Virus record (IMG/VR): IMGVR_UViG_3300025785_000009
Location: 1 to 64,000 of that record
Origin: a virus
Direction: 5' to 3' (one strand)
Length of the DNA: 64,000 nt
Shown here: piece by piece, positions 40,603 through 50,900 of the stretch
Layout: each line of letters begins with the position of its first letter
Position numbering within the stretch: position 1 is the first letter of the stretch
Program-made: the position numbers and the translations under genes
Notes under the pieces: generated by a model
Database searches by the model: none
The model's input: the letters and a program-made list of their open reading frames with translations, nothing else
What the model was told of the DNA's origin: nothing

Positions 40603-40856
40603 CCGCACAGATGCCCCCAACTAATGTAGCCTTCCAATGTTAGTAAACACTGACTTAGCTCAGTTTCTAATTCTGCATACTTTGGTGTTACTTTGTGCAA
40701 TCGCTTGCAGTTAATTAGCTCAATATCCAATTGATCCCATAAATTTCTAGTGGCACGCCACATACGTCTTAGATCTTCGCGTTGATCTGGGCGCACCTGT
40801 ATTATGGCAAAAAATGCCTGATCTATACGATGTTTGTAGTCAGAATTGTGCTCCAT
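40599..40856 (-). CDS. Small hypothetical protein (85 aa), leaderless early gene
   Basis: 85 residues, helical and charged, with RPDQREDLRRMWRATRNLWDQLDIELINCKRL. A strong sigma70 promoter ends exactly 6 nt before the ATG, so the mRNA should begin at the start codon. An inverted repeat overlaps the -35. The location between late genes, early promoter and small size fit a host-takeover or regulatory protein; no family recognised. Confidence 0.65.
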   Translation of the reverse strand: MEHNSDYKHRIDQAFFAIIQVRPDQREDLRRMWRATRNLWDQLDIELINCKRLHKVTPKYAELETELSQCLLTLEGYISWGHLCG

Positions 40857-40862
40857 AGTGCT

Positions 40863-40891
40863 AGTATAGCATTTTGACCATTGTTGGTCAA
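40863..40891 (-). promoter_or_regulatory. Sigma70 promoter TTGACC-N17-TATACT with extended -10 (85-aa gene)
   Basis: -35 is the complement of 40886-40891, -10 of 40863-40868, spacer 17, TG extension. +1 is predicted at 40856, the A of ATG. Confidence 0.8.
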
Positions 40892-40892
40892 A
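40873..40892. promoter_or_regulatory. Operator-like palindrome TTTGACCA-N4-TGGTCAAA
   Basis: Perfect 8-bp inverted repeat overlapping the -35 of the leftward early promoter and ending 2 nt before the rightward late promoter of gp14. It could bind a regulator switching between the two. Confidence 0.5.
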
Positions 40893-40894
40893 CC

Positions 40895-40902
40895 CATAAA
40901 TA
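40895..40902 (+). promoter_or_regulatory. Late promoter CATAAATA (gp14-gp15-NUDIX)
   Basis: Plus-strand octamer followed by C, 20 nt before the ATG at 40923; an AGGG Shine-Dalgarno lies between. Confidence 0.65.
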
Positions 40903-40922
40903 CTACAATATAGGGATTGACT

Positions 40923-42092
40923 ATGCCGCGTTTAAGTCTTTGGAAAGACGGCCAACATTCAAATGATTACAAGTTTATAGATCGCCGGATCAGCGAAATG
41001 TTTACCATTGGCGGTACTGGAATTTTGGTAAACAAGTATCTAGGGCCAATCGAACAAACCGGTAGTACTGATGCTACCAAACCCGATTACCTAAATCAAA
41101 GTGAACAAAATATTCAAGACTTGCTGTGGTTAGAAAACCGTGATCGCAAGTACGATCAGGATGTTTACAAAATGCGTGGTATCTACCAACGCGGTGACCA
41201 AGACTTTGATCTAAGTCAATTTGGCTTGTTCTTGCAAACTGGTACCATCTTTATGGTTTTCCATTTGCGTGATATGGTTGATATGCTAGGGCGCAAATTG
41301 ATTGCCGGTGACGTGCTAGAGCTACAACATTTGAAAGATTACGATGCACTGGATCAAGATGTGCCGGCTGCATTAAAGAGATATTATGTGGTAGGTGACG
41401 CATCATTTGCCGCTGAAGGTTTTAGCCCAACTTGGTGGCCACACCTGTGGCGTGTCAAACTTAATCCCTTAGTAGACAGTCAAGAGTACAAAGATATACT
41501 TGACCGAATCAAAGCTGGCCCGGGCACAGACACACCGGTTGGTCAAATTTTAAGCACTTACGACAAATACCTAAATATCAACGAGGCCATTGTAACTCAG
41601 GCCGAAGTCGATGTTCCCAAATCTGGTTACGATACCAGTACACTTTATACCACGCCATTTAACAACGACGGTTCACCAGCTGGAATTCCAATTGCAGCCG
41701 ACAGTACTGTTATCACAGCTGACAATTCGGTAGTTAACTCAGATCAGGGATCTCCTACTCCCAATTATAAAATTGAAGGTTACTTGTCCGGTGATGGGCT
41801 GGCTCCCAATGGTGTACCTACTGGTGCAGGCATTGCGTTCCCAGCACATCCAAACGAAGGAGACTATTTCCTACGCCTAGACTACTTGCCAAATCGTTTG
41901 TTCCGTTTCAACGGCCGAAGCTGGACCAAGATCGAAGACAAGGTTAGAACCAATATCACTCCGAGCGAAGATTCTAGCACACAGCGTATGACCTATGTAA
42001 ATAACACTAATACCTACACTGACTCTCAAGGTGTGTCACATACCGAAAGACAAGCATTGAGTCAGGTACTAAAACCCAAGGCAGATAATTAA
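40923..42092 (+). CDS. gp14: gp14-like neck protein
   Basis: 389 residues from the ATG at 40923 (AGGG Shine-Dalgarno). RLSLWKDGQHSNDYKFIDRRISEMFTIGGTG, ENRDRKYDQDVYKMRG and FDLSQFGLFLQTGTIFMVFHLRDMVDMLGRK are features of gp14 neck proteins from aquatic T4-like phages. The C-terminal part is longer than T4 gp14 (256) and includes FNGRSWTKIED, a fibre-like module. It is followed without gap by gp15. Confidence 0.75.
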   Translation: MPRLSLWKDGQHSNDYKFIDRRISEMFTIGGTGILVNKYLGPIEQTGSTDATKPDYLNQSEQNIQDLLWLENRDRKYDQDVYKMRGIYQRGDQDFDLSQFGLFLQTGTIFMVFHLRDMVDMLGRKLIAGDVLELQHLKDYDALDQDVPAALKRYYVVGDASFAAEGFSPTWWPHLWRVKLNPLVDSQEYKDILDRIKAGPGTDTPVGQILSTYDKYLNINEAIVTQAEVDVPKSGYDTSTLYTTPFNNDGSPAGIPIAADSTVITADNSVVNSDQGSPTPNYKIEGYLSGDGLAPNGVPTGAGIAFPAHPNEGDYFLRLDYLPNRLFRFNGRSWTKIEDKVRTNITPSEDSSTQRMTYVNNTNTYTDSQGVSHTERQALSQVLKPKADN

Positions 42093-43471
42093 TGGCTGTA
42101 CAATTCAGTTACGACGGACAGATACGTCGATTCGTGATTCAATTTATTAGAATGGTTTCTGGATTCCAAGTTGAATTTGGTAAAAATTCCGACGGTAATC
42201 ATACACTACAAACTGTTCCAGTCTACTACGGCGATGTCAGCAGACAGGCTGCAATGATCCTGCGTGGCAACAGCGAAAACAGTTTGAATTCGGTACCGGC
42301 AATGGCCTGTTATATTTCTGCATTGCAATACGATCGCGACCGTGTACAAAATCCTTATCACGAAGGATCCATACGTGTCAATGAAAGAGTTTACAACGAA
42401 GACACTGAATCGTACGAAGCCAGTTCTGATGGCCTGTATACTGTAGATCGTATGATGCCAGCACCATACAAGCTGACTATGAAGCTGGACATATGGACAT
42501 CAAACACCGAACAAAAACATCAAATACTTGAACAAATTATTCCCTTGTTCAATCCTGGCATAGAAATACAAAGCAACGATAACTTCATTGACTGGACCAG
42601 TTTGAGTGTTGTGCTGTTGACCAACACCGACTATACCAATAGATCAATTCCGTCTGGCGCAGATGAATCCATTGATGTTGCTACCTTGACATTTGAAATG
42701 CCTATCTGGATCAGCTTGCCGGCCAAAGTTAAAAAAGGCGGAGTTGTATCACAGATTGTTGCCAGCATATACAGCGAAGAAGGTACCTTGAGCGAAGAAG
42801 TGTTAACCAACTTACAAGGGCTAGTGGCACGTCAGCAATTTACACCAATGAATTATGAAGTGCTGTTTGTTGGCAATTCATTGACTTTGTACAAGTATGG
42901 AGTAACTGAAAGCGATGGTACTGTTTACGGACAAACTGTCAAATGGAATAGTTTGACTGGTTTATACGGTCGGTTAACCAACGGTATCAGTCAACTCAGA
43001 TTAACATTTGATAGTCCTACTGGTCTACACCAAATAGTTGGTACTGTTGCATACAACCCCACAGATGATACACAATTATTGTTTACACCCGATCCAGCAA
43101 CATTGCCGGCCAATACCCTGGCGCCGGTAGATGCTATTATTGATCCAATGACAGTTAATGTAGAACAGATGCATTTGCTGAGCCCTACCGCTGGTACTAG
43201 ATACTTGATCTTAAATCCCATCGGCGAAGCCAACACTGAGCCGGCCGTTGCGTGGCGCGGAACTCCGGGCACAAACTTGATAGCTCGAGCCAATGACATT
43301 ATTGAATGGAATGGCAACTACTGGCAAGTGGCATTTGACAGTCAAAACAATCCTGGTGTGCAGTATGTGGCCAATTTAAAAACCACAATACAATACTGCT
43401 GGACTGGCTCTGCTTGGGTCAAAAGTTACGAAGGTTTTTACCGATCCGGTATGTGGAGTTTGGTACCATAA
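42092..43471 (+). CDS. gp15: gp15 tail completion / sheath stabiliser protein
   Basis: 459 residues (T4 gp15: 272). The N-terminal 220 match gp15: YDGQIRRFVIQFIRMVSGFQV, PVYYGDVSRQAAMIL, MPAPYKLTMKLDIWTSNTEQKHQILEQIIPLFNPGIEI, LTFEMPIWIS. The added C-terminal region (about 250-459) is beta-rich with IIEWNGNYWQVAFDSQ and SGMWSLVP. gp15 caps the tail and joins it to gp13/gp14. The start shares one base with the gp14 stop. Confidence 0.85.
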   Translation: MAVQFSYDGQIRRFVIQFIRMVSGFQVEFGKNSDGNHTLQTVPVYYGDVSRQAAMILRGNSENSLNSVPAMACYISALQYDRDRVQNPYHEGSIRVNERVYNEDTESYEASSDGLYTVDRMMPAPYKLTMKLDIWTSNTEQKHQILEQIIPLFNPGIEIQSNDNFIDWTSLSVVLLTNTDYTNRSIPSGADESIDVATLTFEMPIWISLPAKVKKGGVVSQIVASIYSEEGTLSEEVLTNLQGLVARQQFTPMNYEVLFVGNSLTLYKYGVTESDGTVYGQTVKWNSLTGLYGRLTNGISQLRLTFDSPTGLHQIVGTVAYNPTDDTQLLFTPDPATLPANTLAPVDAIIDPMTVNVEQMHLLSPTAGTRYLILNPIGEANTEPAVAWRGTPGTNLIARANDIIEWNGNYWQVAFDSQNNPGVQYVANLKTTIQYCWTGSAWVKSYEGFYRSGMWSLVP

Positions 43472-43899
43472 TGAAAGAATGCTCCGAAGGCGTAGGTGCG
43501 TTAATCTACGCAAAAAATACTCATCGTTACTTGTTCTTGTTGAGAAACAAAAGTCGTCACGCAGGCAGTTGGGGTATAGCTGGTGGAAAAATTGAACCCA
43601 ACGAAACTGTTATACACGCACTGGTAAGAGAAATACGCGAAGAAATAGGTCAGGATTATACCAACCGTAAATTTATTCCATTGGAAACATTCACTGCCGA
43701 CAATCAAAAATTTGTATACTACACATTCTTGGTAACTGTTGAGGAGGAGTTTGTTCCTGTATTAAACAACGAACACAGGGGTTACTGCTGGGTCAATCTG
43801 GATGATCACCCAACCCCGTTACATCCGGGGCTCTGGCGTAGTTTCAGTTTTAATATTGTTAAAAAGAAAATTAAAACGCTAGAATCAATATTGAATTAA
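43471..43899 (+). CDS. NUDIX hydrolase
   Basis: 142 residues. The NUDIX box GGKIEPNE...REIREEIG (about 38-60) is intact, with the catalytic EE pair. Family enzymes hydrolyse nucleoside diphosphates linked to another moiety (for example oxidised dNTPs, ADP-ribose, NADH or RNA caps). The ATG overlaps the gp15 stop as TAATG, so translation is coupled to a late structural gene, an odd place for a housekeeping enzyme. It converges on the next gene with a 4-nt overlap. Confidence 0.88.
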   Translation: MKECSEGVGALIYAKNTHRYLFLLRNKSRHAGSWGIAGGKIEPNETVIHALVREIREEIGQDYTNRKFIPLETFTADNQKFVYYTFLVTVEEEFVPVLNNEHRGYCWVNLDDHPTPLHPGLWRSFSFNIVKKKIKTLESILN

Positions 43900-44651
43900 C
43901 CAATATCAGCTTCAAAAACAAAATCTCTAAAACTGATCTGTCTAAAATTCAATTGAGCTTGCCAACTATCGGGACAAAAAGTTTGAACAGTTGGTGTGAT
44001 GCGAACAAATTCAACCGACAAATAAGTTTTCATAACATTGAGTAAACTCAATTCAAAAAATGCGCCATTGAATATTTCATCTGTTGGATAACATTTTGTT
44101 CCAGCGTACACACTTGATGACTTCTGATCGTGTACATAGTTGTCATAACCCAACAAAAATACTTTTTTATGTCCATCAAAACAGGCCAAATAGGCAGCCA
44201 ATGCACCACTGTCGTAGTGTATGTTTTGTGGTACTAGATAAAATTTACCAGGATATTGTGTGATTCCAAAAGTGTTGGTGTATACAATATGGTTGTCTGC
44301 ATAACCGCTGTCGGCAATTTCTTTAATGATGTCGTTTTCGTCGCCAGTGTCGGGACCAACTGCTACTAAAAAGTCTGGAGCGAAATCTCTGTATAGTGCA
44401 TTGCAACCGTAAGTTTGCAATTTGTTTTCGCCCAACAATCCACCTTTGTGGTTGGCCAAATGTGTTAAATCAAATGCCAAACGACTTTCACCGTTACCAA
44501 TGGCCACAGCTTGATTTGTAGTATGTGTTGCAAACACACTATTTGGTACATATTCAGTTTCAGTTTCCCAGTCGCCGTCGCGAAGAGTCAATTGAGAAAC
44601 AATGTGTTCTCCACCATATGTAGCACGATAAATTTCTTTTAGCATTTGCAT
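43896..44651 (-). CDS. Rossmann-like hypothetical protein, possible DUF115-type transferase
   Basis: 251 residues. VAIGNGESRLAFDLTHL, GCNALYRDFAPDFLVAVGPDTGDENDI and VFLLGYDNYVHD are reminiscent of MptE/DUF115-like or sialyltransferase-fold proteins in phage and flagellar glycosylation loci. That would make it a glycan or pyrophosphate transferase, but the match is weak. Shine-Dalgarno AAGGATTG and a CATAAATA late promoter precede it; it is upstream of the fibre genes only by position, not transcription. Confidence 0.55.
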   Translation of the reverse strand: MQMLKEIYRATYGGEHIVSQLTLRDGDWETETEYVPNSVFATHTTNQAVAIGNGESRLAFDLTHLANHKGGLLGENKLQTYGCNALYRDFAPDFLVAVGPDTGDENDIIKEIADSGYADNHIVYTNTFGITQYPGKFYLVPQNIHYDSGALAAYLACFDGHKKVFLLGYDNYVHDQKSSSVYAGTKCYPTDEIFNGAFFELSLLNVMKTYLSVEFVRITPTVQTFCPDSWQAQLNFRQISFRDFVFEADIG

Positions 44652-44679
44652 TTTAACAATCCTTGGGTTTCTTATATTG

Positions 44680-44687
44680 TATTTATG
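44680..44687 (-). promoter_or_regulatory. Late promoter CATAAATA (251-aa gene)
   Basis: 28 nt before the ATG at 44651; followed by C as in T4. Confidence 0.6.
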
Positions 44688-44691
44688 GAGT

Positions 44692-45822
44692 TTAGACTGG
44701 AATCAGTGTTCTAGCCAGTTTTACTGTGTTATTTGCACTCACTCCTGTACCCCATAAAGTAACGTTGCCGGCTACTAGGTTGGAACTAAATGACATTTTG
44801 GCATTGCCACTGGAAACTAACAATCCGTAGCTGGTGATAGTTGAGTTGGTGCCGTCTTGCATCAGCAATATTTCTGACGTTTGATATGCGGTATTGGTCA
44901 CATCAGTAACTGATATCACATATTTGGCACTACGATAAGCTGTGCTGCTAAATGAGTCAATGGCCACCGGGCTGGTTCCTATGCTGGTAGTAGTACTTGA
45001 GCTGTTGAGAATTGGTACTACACCGTATGTTAAATTCCCGTAGGCTCGAGTTGCACCAGTGTTGTCAATTGATACGCTTGTGGTTGCGCTGGCGCCAGTT
45101 GTGCCAATAGTGAATGTTGATCCGTTTACTGTAAAAGGTGCATAACTACTACCGGCAGTATTAAGACTAGTAATATTATTTTGTCCAGCTGTACTTCCTA
45201 CTGTAAAAGCCCACTGGTCGCCAGAACCGGAACCTTTCATAGTTAGTGCATATTGATTACCAGTTCCAGTTTGTGATACTGTAAGTGCATTTGCTGTTAA
45301 TGCACCGTTATACGTTGGTAAGTAGGCAGCCACCTGTGTATTACCATACGTGTTGGTCACAGTTGATAAAATGTTTACGCCATTGGCAAAATTGTATTGT
45401 GGTGCTGTCACGTTGGCTGTAACTGTCAACGCATTAGTAATTGTGCCACCGTTGAAAGCAGCCGTGGTCCAGGCCATACCCGATCCGGTAGACACAATGT
45501 ACTGTCCTGCTAGCCCTAGGTTTCCATTGATAGCAATGGTACCGTTGATCAACAGTACGTTGCCTACTGTTAGGTTGGCATAACTGCTGGGTGCAATATT
45601 ACTGTTTGTTGAACCGGTGTTTGAGGTAAATGCGGTGACAAAACTTTGATTGGTTTCTGACCAATACAACGAAACATTTGAAACTAGTCCGTTGGCACGA
45701 TTAAATAAAAATCCCACATCAACGTTGGCACTAGATGCACCTTGGTGAAGGACCGTAATTGGGTCCATAAAATATTCGATATTAGTATCAATATCCCAAA
45801 TTTTTGGTCTAGTTAATGCCAT
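44692..45822 (-). CDS. Fibre protein (376 aa)
   Basis: 376 residues rich in N, T, S, G and V with beta-helix-like repeats (NGTIAINGNLGLAGQY, LTVTANVTAP). The N-terminus LTRPKIWDIDTNIEYFMDPITVLHQGA looks like an attachment domain. The last 95 residues (STAYRSAKYVISVTD ... EILLMQDGTNSTITSYG ... NNTVKLARTLIPV) match the C-terminus of the 2042-aa protein, so they are a shared tip or trimerisation module. It is probably a distal tail fibre or whisker. A GATAAATA promoter is upstream. Confidence 0.75.
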   Translation of the reverse strand: MALTRPKIWDIDTNIEYFMDPITVLHQGASSANVDVGFLFNRANGLVSNVSLYWSETNQSFVTAFTSNTGSTNSNIAPSSYANLTVGNVLLINGTIAINGNLGLAGQYIVSTGSGMAWTTAAFNGGTITNALTVTANVTAPQYNFANGVNILSTVTNTYGNTQVAAYLPTYNGALTANALTVSQTGTGNQYALTMKGSGSGDQWAFTVGSTAGQNNITSLNTAGSSYAPFTVNGSTFTIGTTGASATTSVSIDNTGATRAYGNLTYGVVPILNSSSTTTSIGTSPVAIDSFSSTAYRSAKYVISVTDVTNTAYQTSEILLMQDGTNSTITSYGLLVSSGNAKMSFSSNLVAGNVTLWGTGVSANNTVKLARTLIPV

Positions 45823-45845
45823 CAGTTAAATTCCGTGTTATTGTA

Positions 45846-45853
45846 TATTTATC
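45846..45853 (-). promoter_or_regulatory. Late promoter GATAAATA (376-aa fibre)
   Basis: 23 nt before the ATG at 45822. Confidence 0.55.
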
Positions 45854-45860
45854 GCCAAAC

Positions 45861-45886
45861 AAAAAAGGCGCCTAAGCGCCCTTTTT
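45861..45886 (-). terminator. Intrinsic terminator after the 650-aa fibre gene
   Basis: GGCGC (45867-45871) pairs with GCGCC (45876-45880), extended by AAA/TTT; on the minus strand it ends in a T-run 20 nt after the stop at 45906. Confidence 0.85.
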
Positions 45887-45905
45887 GACAATACTGATAA
45901 TAGTA

Positions 45906-47858
45906 TTAGATACGACCAACAACTACTTCGATAACAGCCTTGCTGTTACCTGGGAAGTCGTACAATGCTTTACCAATCACTTGACCCATTTGTGGGTTAG
46001 CACTGGACTTGGCATAACCGTATCCTGCTGAAACTAGCATATCGCCTTTCTTGACAGGACCAATAACCATACAAGGAACACGACCTTGTAATGCTACAGG
46101 AACTACGTTGGCACCGTTTAGGCCACCGTTCATCAAGTGAGCTGGGTTAGTAGATACTACACCTGCCACTGCACGTGTATCTGCATCGGCTACTGTAACT
46201 TCTTGATCGCCGCCAAACATAACTACTGTACCAGGAGCATACGCTTTGTCGCCTTGGTAGTTTTCTGCCAAGTCAGCGTATTGTGCTGTTGTTGCTGTAG
46301 CACTAACTGTACCAGCACTGAAGTTGCCCGAACCATCACGTGCAACGATTGTGCCAGCTGTGTTGCTGCTTGTTGCATCTGAACCTAGCGTAATACTACC
46401 AGTTGATGCACTTGCAGTAATGTGACCACCGCTGCTTAAACTTGTGACACCGCTGTTGGTAATTGTTACAGTACCACCTAAACTTGTAGTACCACCAGAA
46501 ATGCTAATACCTGTACCAGCACTATGAGTAATTGTGCTGTACTGTAATTTGGCATTTGTCACTGCGCCGGATGCGATTGTCAATGCTGTTGAACCACCAG
46601 TACTACCTGTACCAGTCACATCACCAGTAAATGTCAATGCTCCAGAAATGCTAGCAGTTGATACTGCGGTTACAAGACCTTTTGCGTTAACTGTGATAAC
46701 CGGAATCGTTGTTGCATTACCAAATGAACCTACGTTGCTGTTAACTGTGGCAAGTGTTACAGCTTGACTGTAGTTTGCACTACCATCAAATGAACCGCTT
46801 GCAGTTGCATCGCCTGTCAACGCAATAGTTCTAGCTGTAGCCAATTTGGTTGCTGTACCAGCGTTACCACTTACTGAACCAGTAATGGTATTGGTTACTG
46901 TCAAGTTGGCCAATGTACCAACGCTTGTCAAGCTGCTGTTGACAATAGTGCTTGCTAGTGTTGTACCAGTCAATGTGCTGGCACTTGGAGTAGCTGCTGA
47001 AATAGCACTTGATACATAACTTTGTGTAGCAATGTTACCGTATGTGGTATTGTCGCTACTGATTTGCCAGGCTTGAACTGATTCAGTCCATTTTAATACT
47101 GCGTTGTTGCTTGTACCACGGTTGATACGGATACCAGCATCTAGAGTTGGAGTACCTGTTACACCGTTGTTTAAAACAGCATATTGATCGCTTACCAACA
47201 AGTTTGTTGTGTTGATAGTTTCTGTTACACCGTTAACTGTCAAGTTACCAGTAATAATTGTATCTGTGTTGATAGCAACTTTACCAGTACCTTGTGCAGT
47301 GATGGTAAAGTTTGTGTTGGCCGAGTGTGATGTGATCGAGTCAACACCAATTTGGTTAGCAAATTGAATTGCGTTGCCATCGCTACTTGTGATGTTGTAG
47401 CCGGCAGCCATTTGCAATGGGCTCTTGATTTGAATGTAGCCAGCGCCTGCTGCACCACCGTCCAGTTGTAAAATACCGCCGCCGTTTGTGGCAACGCTAA
47501 TGTTCTGACCAGCTGACGCTGTCATGTTAATTGTTGGTGTACCTGTTGTAGACGCACCCAATACTGGTGTACCGTTAATGTACAATGTGCCTGGACCAAC
47601 GTATACTGAGTGGAATTGTTTTTGTAAACTACCCAAGTCGTATGTTAAGTTAGCACTTGGGATAATATTACCAGTTAAGATAATAGTACCGTTGTTACCA
47701 GCAACAATAGTGTTAGCTGTTAATGTACCAATTGTTTCAGATGTAGAAGTAACAACAGCGTTGATGTTACCTGTTGTGGTGATGCTACCTGTTGCAGCAT
47801 CGATTGTTAATGGTCCAATTGTTAGACCATTTTGTACTACGAAATTTCCGTTTGCCAT
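45906..47858 (-). CDS. Tail fibre protein (650 aa)
   Basis: 650 residues. The N-terminal GNFVVQNGLTIGPLTIDAATG is followed by LTVNGVTETINTTNLLVSDQYAVLNNG...DAGIRINRGTSNNAVLKW, a module also found in neighbouring fibres. Central T/S/G/V repeats suggest a triple beta-helix. The C-terminus (YADLAENYQGDKAYAPGTVVMFGG ... VALQGRVPCMVIGPVKKGDMLVSAGYGYAK) is a known phage fibre C-terminal domain that probably trimerises or binds receptors. Shine-Dalgarno GGGGAAAAC precedes the start. Confidence 0.85.
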   Translation of the reverse strand: MANGNFVVQNGLTIGPLTIDAATGSITTTGNINAVVTSTSETIGTLTANTIVAGNNGTIILTGNIIPSANLTYDLGSLQKQFHSVYVGPGTLYINGTPVLGASTTGTPTINMTASAGQNISVATNGGGILQLDGGAAGAGYIQIKSPLQMAAGYNITSSDGNAIQFANQIGVDSITSHSANTNFTITAQGTGKVAINTDTIITGNLTVNGVTETINTTNLLVSDQYAVLNNGVTGTPTLDAGIRINRGTSNNAVLKWTESVQAWQISSDNTTYGNIATQSYVSSAISAATPSASTLTGTTLASTIVNSSLTSVGTLANLTVTNTITGSVSGNAGTATKLATARTIALTGDATASGSFDGSANYSQAVTLATVNSNVGSFGNATTIPVITVNAKGLVTAVSTASISGALTFTGDVTGTGSTGGSTALTIASGAVTNAKLQYSTITHSAGTGISISGGTTSLGGTVTITNSGVTSLSSGGHITASASTGSITLGSDATSSNTAGTIVARDGSGNFSAGTVSATATTAQYADLAENYQGDKAYAPGTVVMFGGDQEVTVADADTRAVAGVVSTNPAHLMNGGLNGANVVPVALQGRVPCMVIGPVKKGDMLVSAGYGYAKSSANPQMGQVIGKALYDFPGNSKAVIEVVVGRI

Positions 47859-47899
47859 TTTGTTTTCCCCGGTTCCATATTCCCCGATAAGGTTATTAA

Positions 47900-47924
47900 G
47901 TTAGGCGAGCCTGTCCCGCCTAAC
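47900..47924 (-). terminator. Hairpin after the giant fibre gene
   Basis: GTTAGGCG (47900-47907) pairs perfectly with CGCCTAAC (47917-47924), 12 nt after the stop at 47936. The tail TTAATAACC is weak, so termination may be partial. Confidence 0.6.
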
Positions 47925-47935
47925 CTATCTTGCAA

Positions 47936-50900
47936 TTAAACTGCGATATAATCTTTCTTGATTCTCACTTGGTTACCAGCTGAAGCACCTGTGAACTGCA
48001 ACAATGCGTTTGAACCGCTTTGTGTTGCACTCAATGTACCCAAGCTAGAACCTGTTGATACTACACCGTAAGTTGTTACTGTTGCAGTTGTACCATCACT
48101 GATTAACAATGCTTCCATAACTTGGTAGCTTGAACCGTTAGTAATTTGTACAACGTACTTGGCACTACGGAACTTGGTATTGTCAACTGTGTCAATTGTA
48201 GTAGCACTTGCACCAACTGATACGTTACCAATTGCACTAACTTGTGCACCTGTTGTGCTCCAATATGTTGTATTGGTTGGTGTGCTTGTGCCAGTTGAAA
48301 TGTATACGCCGTTGTTGTCGGCTGATATACCCATATAACCATTGGCACTTGCAATGCTTGAAACAGATTGTGTTGTAGTTAGGATACGTACATCAATGAT
48401 ATCGCCAGATGCTGGGATTTCAGTGAATGTCAATGTTGTTCCACTAGTTACAGAGTAAGCCAATGTTGGGATCTGTACCACACCGTTGATGCTAACAATA
48501 ACGCCAGCTGTTGTTGTGCTTTGTGTCAATGTCCAACTTGATGCTGATCCGTCAGCAGTAATCTGTTGATCTGTAATCAATGTAAATGTTGAACCCGAAC
48601 CTTGCCAACCTGAACCTGTATAATATTCAACGCTGTTTGAGTAGTTGTTGAAACGTATCATACCTGCTACGTCTGTACCACCCGAACTACTTGGACGTTG
48701 TGCGTTTGAACCAACTGGTAACAAGATAGCGTCTGTGGAGTTGATGATCAACTTGGCGCCAGTTACTAGGTTACCTGTTGTAGCTGTATTACCAATTACA
48801 ACTTGATCGTATGCACTAGCTGAGTGTGCCCAAATCAATGTACCATCGTTTTTACCTTTGGCAATAAAGTCGCTACCAGCTGTTTGGCTACTGTTAATTG
48901 TAACTGCGTTACCAAACGTTGCATTAGCAGTATGTGTTGAAGTGCCAGTTACAATCAATGCACCGGACACGTTTGCACTAGCCAATGTAGCTGCGCCACT
49001 TGTGCTCAATGTTGTAAATGCACCGGTTGATGCTGTTGTAGCACCAATTGGTGTTGAGTTTACACTACCGCCTGTAACCACTGCGTTGGCTGTTGACAAG
49101 TTTGTTACGTTCAAGTTTGTTACGTTTTCTAGTGTAATACCAGTCAATGTACCGCCAGTAATCTGAGCATTTGCTGTACTGAAGTTTGTGGCAGTTACGT
49201 ATGTACCTGTTACGTTTGTACCAGTTACGTTTGTAGCTGTAGCTGTTGTAAATGTACCAGCTGCCGGCGTTGTTCCGCCAATTACCACGTTGTTGATAGT
49301 ACCACCACTCAATACTGCATTACCAGTACTCAAGTTGGTTGGAGTAACGTAAGTGAATGTACCGTTTGTAGCTGTTACACCAGTTGTGGTCAATAAACCA
49401 GTACCCGGATTGTATGTTAACGAGCTGTTTGTAATAGGTGCCAAGTTACCAGTTGTTGCACTCAAGAACGCTGGGTAATATGTACCGTTTGTGCTGGTTG
49501 TTGTTGTAGTGATGTACAATGCAACGTTAGAACTTGTTGATGCACCGGCCAAGCTACCATAAATTGTACCGTATACGCCACCAAGAGCAACAATGTTACC
49601 ACCAATTACGTTACCTGTTATTGTTGCTGAGCCACTTGCTGTCACGTTAGTTGCACTAACGTTAGCCAATGTTGTAGCACCAGTTACACCTAGTGTGCCA
49701 CTTGCTGTCAAGTTAGTAAATGCACCAGTACCTGGTGTCACGTTACCAATTGCTGTAGCTTGTAAACCGCTTGCTGTAGCTGTAGTTAAAGTGGTTGCAC
49801 CAGTTACACCTAGTGTACCACCTACAGTAGCATTGTTTGTTACTGCGGCACTTAACAATGTAGCAGCACCAGTTGTTACACCAGCCAATGTTGTAGCGCC
49901 AGTTACACCCAATGTACCGCCTACAGTAGCATTGTTTGTTACGCTTGCGCTGTTTAAAGTAGCTGCGCCACTTGATGTCAATGTTGTGAAAGCACCGGTT
50001 GATGCTGTTGTAGCACCAATTGGTGTTGAGTTAATACTTGTTGCTGTTACTGCACCAGCTGTTAAACCAGCCAATGTTGTAGCACCGGTAACTGCCAATG
50101 TACCACCAACTGTTTCGTTACCAGTGATGCTTGCGCTAGCCAATGTGGCTGCGCCACTTGAGCTTAATGTTGTGAATGCCGCAGTACTTGGAGTTGCATT
50201 GCCAATTGGTGTGCTGTTGATACTTGCAACACTCAATGAGCCTGTAGTTAATGTACCAGAAACTGTTGCACTAGTAAAGTTGCTGCTTGTGGCTGTAATG
50301 TTGTTAACACCACTGATGTTACCGTTTGAACCAGATGTTGTAAAGTTGGCTGCTACTAAATTGCCAGTAACAGTTGCGTTGCCACCAACAGTTGCGTTGC
50401 CAGTGATGCTTGCGCTAGCCAATGTGGCTGCACCGCTTGTACTTAGTGTTGTGAATGCCGCAGTACCTGGAGTTACGTTGCCAATTGCAGTTGCTTGCAA
50501 GCCACCACTTACAGTCAAGTTACCTGTGTCTGTTTCGTTGGTTACACTCAATGTGCCTAGTGTTGTAGCACCAGTTACGCCCAATGTACCACCAACTGTT
50601 GCGTTGTTTGTTACGCCCAAACTGTTTAGTGTGCTTGCGCCACTTGAACTTAATGTTGTAAATGCACCAGTACTTGGAGTTGCGTTACCAATTGGTGTAC
50701 TGTTAATAGCTGGCATTACAACACCAGTTGCAGGAGCTGCTGTAACTGCTACACCACCAATTTGGATTGTGCTACCACTAATCCATAATGTTTTCCACTG
50801 GTTAGTTGAGCTACCTAAATTGTATGTTACGTTTGCACTTGGGATTAGGTCGCCGCTGAATGTTGATCCAGCACCAACAATCAAGTTACCGCCAACGTTG

